From contig NZ_CP035130.1 in NCBI RefSeq assembly GCF_004101785.1, positions 248,001-312,000 on the forward strand: a DNA stretch of 64,000 bases. The letters are read 5' to 3'. Positions 61,688 to 64,000 of this stretch are shown here, in pieces. The DNA comes from Gudongella oleilytica. GTDB taxonomy: Bacteria > Bacillota > Clostridia > Tissierellales > Tissierellaceae. The stretch's first letter is position 1. Every line of letters starts with the position of its first letter. The notes beneath the pieces are model-generated. The model searched no databases and was not told the DNA's origin. It saw nothing but the letters and a program-made list of their open reading frames with translations. The position numbers were made by a program, and so were the translations under genes.

Positions 61688-63498
61688 GTACGACGGGCAT
61701 GCCTTCTGTCTGTGGTGAAAGTCCACAAGGGGCGTAGTTGCCGACGAACCCTATAGCGACTTGCAAGGTTCACATCGTGAGGTGTGGGCGAGAGGAAGCA
61801 ATAGCGAAATCGTAGCCTGACGGACAGAAACCTGATACCAAGGCTTGCATGGAGGATAAGCTGGCCAAAAGCAGTGAAGTCCAAAAGGCAATCGTAACCC
61901 ATGCAGGTAGATCAGGCAGGTAGACGAGGAAAGACAGAGGACTTATCCCGTGAGGTCTCATGGGCGGCTAAAACCGTAGTAATAACGAACCATGAGAAGT
62001 CAGCAGAGGTCATAGTACTTGGAAACAAGGAAGGACTGAACAATTCAAAGTCAAATGGACTTACGGATGTAAATGCATAGGCCTGACGAGAATCTCAGTA
62101 GCGAAGACGTAACGGAGCGAAGGGTTCACAGGAGGTAAGGTTGATATGCATGAAAGCAAAACAGGAAAAGGAGACAAATCATGTCACAACTAATGGAACA
62201 GATATTATCAAGAGAGAATATGCTGCTTGCATACAAGAAGGTAAAAGCCAACAAAGGAGCAGGAGGCATAGACAACATAAGTGTAGACGAAATTGATGAA
62301 TATCTGAAAGGAAACTGGGAAGACATCAAGGAACGTATTCGTAACAGAAAGTACAAACCTCAGCCGGTGCTAAGAGTTGAAATACCAAAGCCAAATGGTG
62401 GAGTAAGAAAACTTGGTATACCCACAGTGATGGACAGAATCATAGAACAGGCAATAGTGCAGGTAATCACACCCATAGTGGAGCCACATTTCAGCGAATA
62501 CAGCTATGGTTTCAGGCCGGGTAGACGAGCACAACAGGCAGTCATCAAACTATTGGAATATCTGAATGACGGATATATCTACATAGTGGATATTGACCTT
62601 GAGAAGTTCTTTGATAATGTACCACAAGACAAGCTGATGACCCTTGTAGGCAAAATCATACAAGACCCTGACACAGAATCACTCATAGCTAAATATCTAA
62701 AGGCAGGAGTGATGGACAAAGGAAAATATGAAGAAACCAACGAGGGGACCCCGCAGGGAGGAAACCTCTCCCCAATACTCAGTAACATCATGCTCAATGA
62801 GCTTGACAAAGAGCTTGAAGCAAGAGGACTTAATTTTGTTAGATATGCAGATGACTGTGTAATAGCAGTAGGAAGTAGTGCAGCTTCCAACAGAGTTATG
62901 AACACCATAACAAAATGGATAGAGAGAAAACTCGGATTAAAAGTCAACGCAGAAAAGACAAGAACCACAGAACCAACAAAGCTAAAATATTTAGGATTTG
63001 GTTTTGTGAAGATGGATGGTAAATGGGAGGCAAGGCCTCATCGGGACTCCATAGTTAAATTCAAGAGAAAACTCAAGCAGCTCACAAAACGCTCATGGTC
63101 AATCAGCATGGACGATAGAATAAAGAGACTCAATTGGGTAATCAGAGGCTGGATAAACTACTTTCGAATAGGTAAAATGAAGACTAATATGATACGAATA
63201 GATGGACACTTGCGTACAAGAATCCGTATCGTGATATGGAAGCAGTGGAAAACCAGTCAGAAGAGAATGTGGGGCTTAAGAAAACTCGGTGCTCCGGAAT
63301 GGATGGTAAGACAGTCGGTAGGGTTTAACAACCATTACCAGGCAGTGGCTAAAACCACAGGTTTACGTAAAATATCAAAAGAAATCCTCGCAAAGCGAGG
63401 TCTCATTAGTTGTTTGGATTATTATTTGAATTGAACCGCCGTATGCCGAACGGCACGTACGGTGGTGTGAGAGGGGAATTAATTTTCCCCTACTCGAT
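61688..63498 (+). mobile_element. Group II intron with reverse transcriptase
   Basis: About 1.81 kb. The 5' end is near GTACG (61688), followed by roughly 490 bases of structured RNA (domains I-III), the IEP gene in domain IV, domain V at 63433-63466 (GAACCGCCGTATGCC..GGCACGTACGGTGGT), and domain VI ending CCCCTACTCGAT at 63498. Placement directly after a terminator hairpin and lack of an endonuclease domain resemble class C (IIC) introns. Class by structure was not determined. Confidence 0.85.
62181..63434 (+). CDS. ltrA: Group II intron-encoded reverse transcriptase/maturase
   Basis: A 417-residue LtrA-type protein. RT blocks: IPKPNGGVRKLGIPTVMDRIIEQAI, YSYGFRPGRRAQQAV, YIVDIDLEKFFDNV, EGTPQGGNLSPILSNIMLNELD, and the catalytic YADD in FVRYADDCVIAV. 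Then the maturase X domain (SWSISMDDRIKRLNWVIRGWINYFRIG). No C-terminal HNH endonuclease. The protein looks intact. Its stop overlaps domain V. ATG 62181 (ATGTCACAACTAATG) has aggagac just upstream. Confidence 0.93.
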   Translation: MSQLMEQILSRENMLLAYKKVKANKGAGGIDNISVDEIDEYLKGNWEDIKERIRNRKYKPQPVLRVEIPKPNGGVRKLGIPTVMDRIIEQAIVQVITPIVEPHFSEYSYGFRPGRRAQQAVIKLLEYLNDGYIYIVDIDLEKFFDNVPQDKLMTLVGKIIQDPDTESLIAKYLKAGVMDKGKYEETNEGTPQGGNLSPILSNIMLNELDKELEARGLNFVRYADDCVIAVGSSAASNRVMNTITKWIERKLGLKVNAEKTRTTEPTKLKYLGFGFVKMDGKWEARPHRDSIVKFKRKLKQLTKRSWSISMDDRIKRLNWVIRGWINYFRIGKMKTNMIRIDGHLRTRIRIVIWKQWKTSQKRMWGLRKLGAPEWMVRQSVGFNNHYQAVAKTTGLRKISKEILAKRGLISCLDYYLN

Positions 63499-63517
63499 TG
63501 TCTGAGTAATTCTGATA

Positions 63518-63703
63518 TTAAGCGTTAAGAGTCTCCATAAGCCTGTCAAGGTCCAGGCCGTGAACCATCGCTGCTTCCTCAAGGCTCTCCATCTGGCTGG
63601 ACGGACATCCAACGCAACCCATGCCGAATCTTAATAGAATCTCTATAGCTTCAGGCTTCTTTCTAATAAGCTCGCCAATAAGCATATCCTTCTTGATTTC
63701 CAT
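63518..63703 (-). CDS. DUF1858 domain protein
   Basis: A 61-residue protein of the DUF1858 type: MLIGELIRKKPEAIEILLRFGMGCVGCPSSQMESLEEAAMVHG, with the typical GMGCVGC cysteine pair. The domain is also found attached to hybrid-cluster or DUF438 proteins; its function is not known, although a redox or iron-sulfur link is suspected. Start 63703 follows aaaaggagg. Convergent with the glutaredoxin gene and the intron. Confidence 0.88.
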   Translation of the reverse strand: MEIKKDMLIGELIRKKPEAIEILLRFGMGCVGCPSSQMESLEEAAMVHGLDLDRLMETLNA

Positions 63704-63869
63704 GCTTCATTCCTCCTTTTAATTCATAGCATTATAGTAGCATATAAATATCATAATTGCTACATGATTTTTTGCTTTTTTGAAAATACTTTAGTCAATT
63801 TTTTAACATAAGCCGGGAATGTTTAGCTGATATCCAATAAGGATATAGATAACTACAGGAGGTGTGAGA

Positions 63870-64000
63870 ATGAAAAAGAAAGGTTTATTTTCACTCTTGG
63901 TCAAGATATTTGTGTCCGCAGTTGTGCTGGGTATTGCCGCCTGGCTGACACCTGGCTTCTCAATATCCGGAGGCTTTGGAACTCTGTTAATAACGGCTGT
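63870..64000 (+). CDS. Phage holin family-like membrane protein (partial)
   Basis: The first 43 codons before the window ends: short basic start, then VKIFVSAVVLGIAAWLTPGFSISGGFGTLLITA, which resembles the small four-helix DUF/holin (PF04020, YvlD-like) family. ATG 63870 follows aggaggtgtgag. Incomplete, so the assignment is tentative. Confidence 0.6.
   Translation, partial: MKKKGLFSLLVKIFVSAVVLGIAAWLTPGFSISGGFGTLLITA

Overview
The window looks like a chromosomal segment of a strictly anaerobic, low-to-medium GC Firmicute (clostridial/tissierellial type). The reasons are: a nine-gene V-type ATPase operon instead of F-type, a GlgC/GlgD glycogen operon, the Firmicutes housekeeping block tmk-darA-holB-ricT-trmN6-rsmI-abrB, metG behind a T-box, tatD-rnmV-ksgA, strong aggagg ribosome sites and many TTG/GTG starts. 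Four genes carry an in-frame TGA followed by a short hairpin, so the organism should decode selenocysteine. No species is claimed.

Layout. 1-3.2 kb: 3' end of an internally deleted rtcB, folA, csaA, and an ECF sigma/anti-sigma pair. 3.2-8.3 kb: DJ-1/PfpI and YaiI genes, a selenocysteine peroxiredoxin with a Fur/PerR-type operator and a Fur-family gene, a DUF4349 lipoprotein and an SLC13-type carrier. 8.5-17 kb: an exported M19 dipeptidase followed by an electron-transfer region. That region holds a cytochrome b5-like lipoprotein with a four-helix b-type membrane protein, a lipoprotein joining an FMN-binding domain to two rhodanese domains, a membrane-anchored 11-heme cytochrome c with selenocysteine, and the System II cytochrome c maturation proteins ResB and CcsA. 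17.1-20 kb: small gene, MOSC protein and an IS1634-type element flanked by a perfect 79-bp direct repeat. 20-28.5 kb: V-ATPase operon (G/H-I-K-E-C-F-A-B-D), with a one-base frameshift in subunit A and Na+ ligands conserved in subunit K. 28.7-31.4 kb: tRNA-Val, membrane protein, YibE/F protein and two tandem HesB-like selenoproteins.

31.5-45 kb: ribosomal protein L25, a two-gene AmmeMemoRadiSam locus with proteins B and A fused, a PLP decarboxylase, the tmk to rsmI block, AbrB-like regulator, and NurA/HerA genes separated by a GIY-YIG gene bounded by inverted repeats. 45-55 kb: glycogen operon glgB-glgC-glgD-glgA-[degenerate phosphorylase]-pulA. 55-61 kb: a 3D/G5 cell-wall protein behind a WalR-like box, T-box-metG, tatD, rnmV, ksgA. 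61-64 kb: a glutaredoxin-like gene with a CsoR/CstR-like operator, a group II intron inserted just after its terminator, a DUF1858 protein and the start of a holin-like membrane protein.

The most promising material for something new is (i) the 12.0-16.8 kb block: flavin-rhodanese lipoprotein, selenocysteine multiheme cytochrome and its maturation genes, which read as one extracytoplasmic redox/sulfur (or selenium) system; and (ii) the phosphorylase homologue at 50.8-53.1 kb, which keeps the fold and length but has lost the PLP lysine, phosphate-binding residues and catalytic histidine while sitting inside an intact glycogen operon. Several families of short dispersed repeats fill most larger intergenic gaps.
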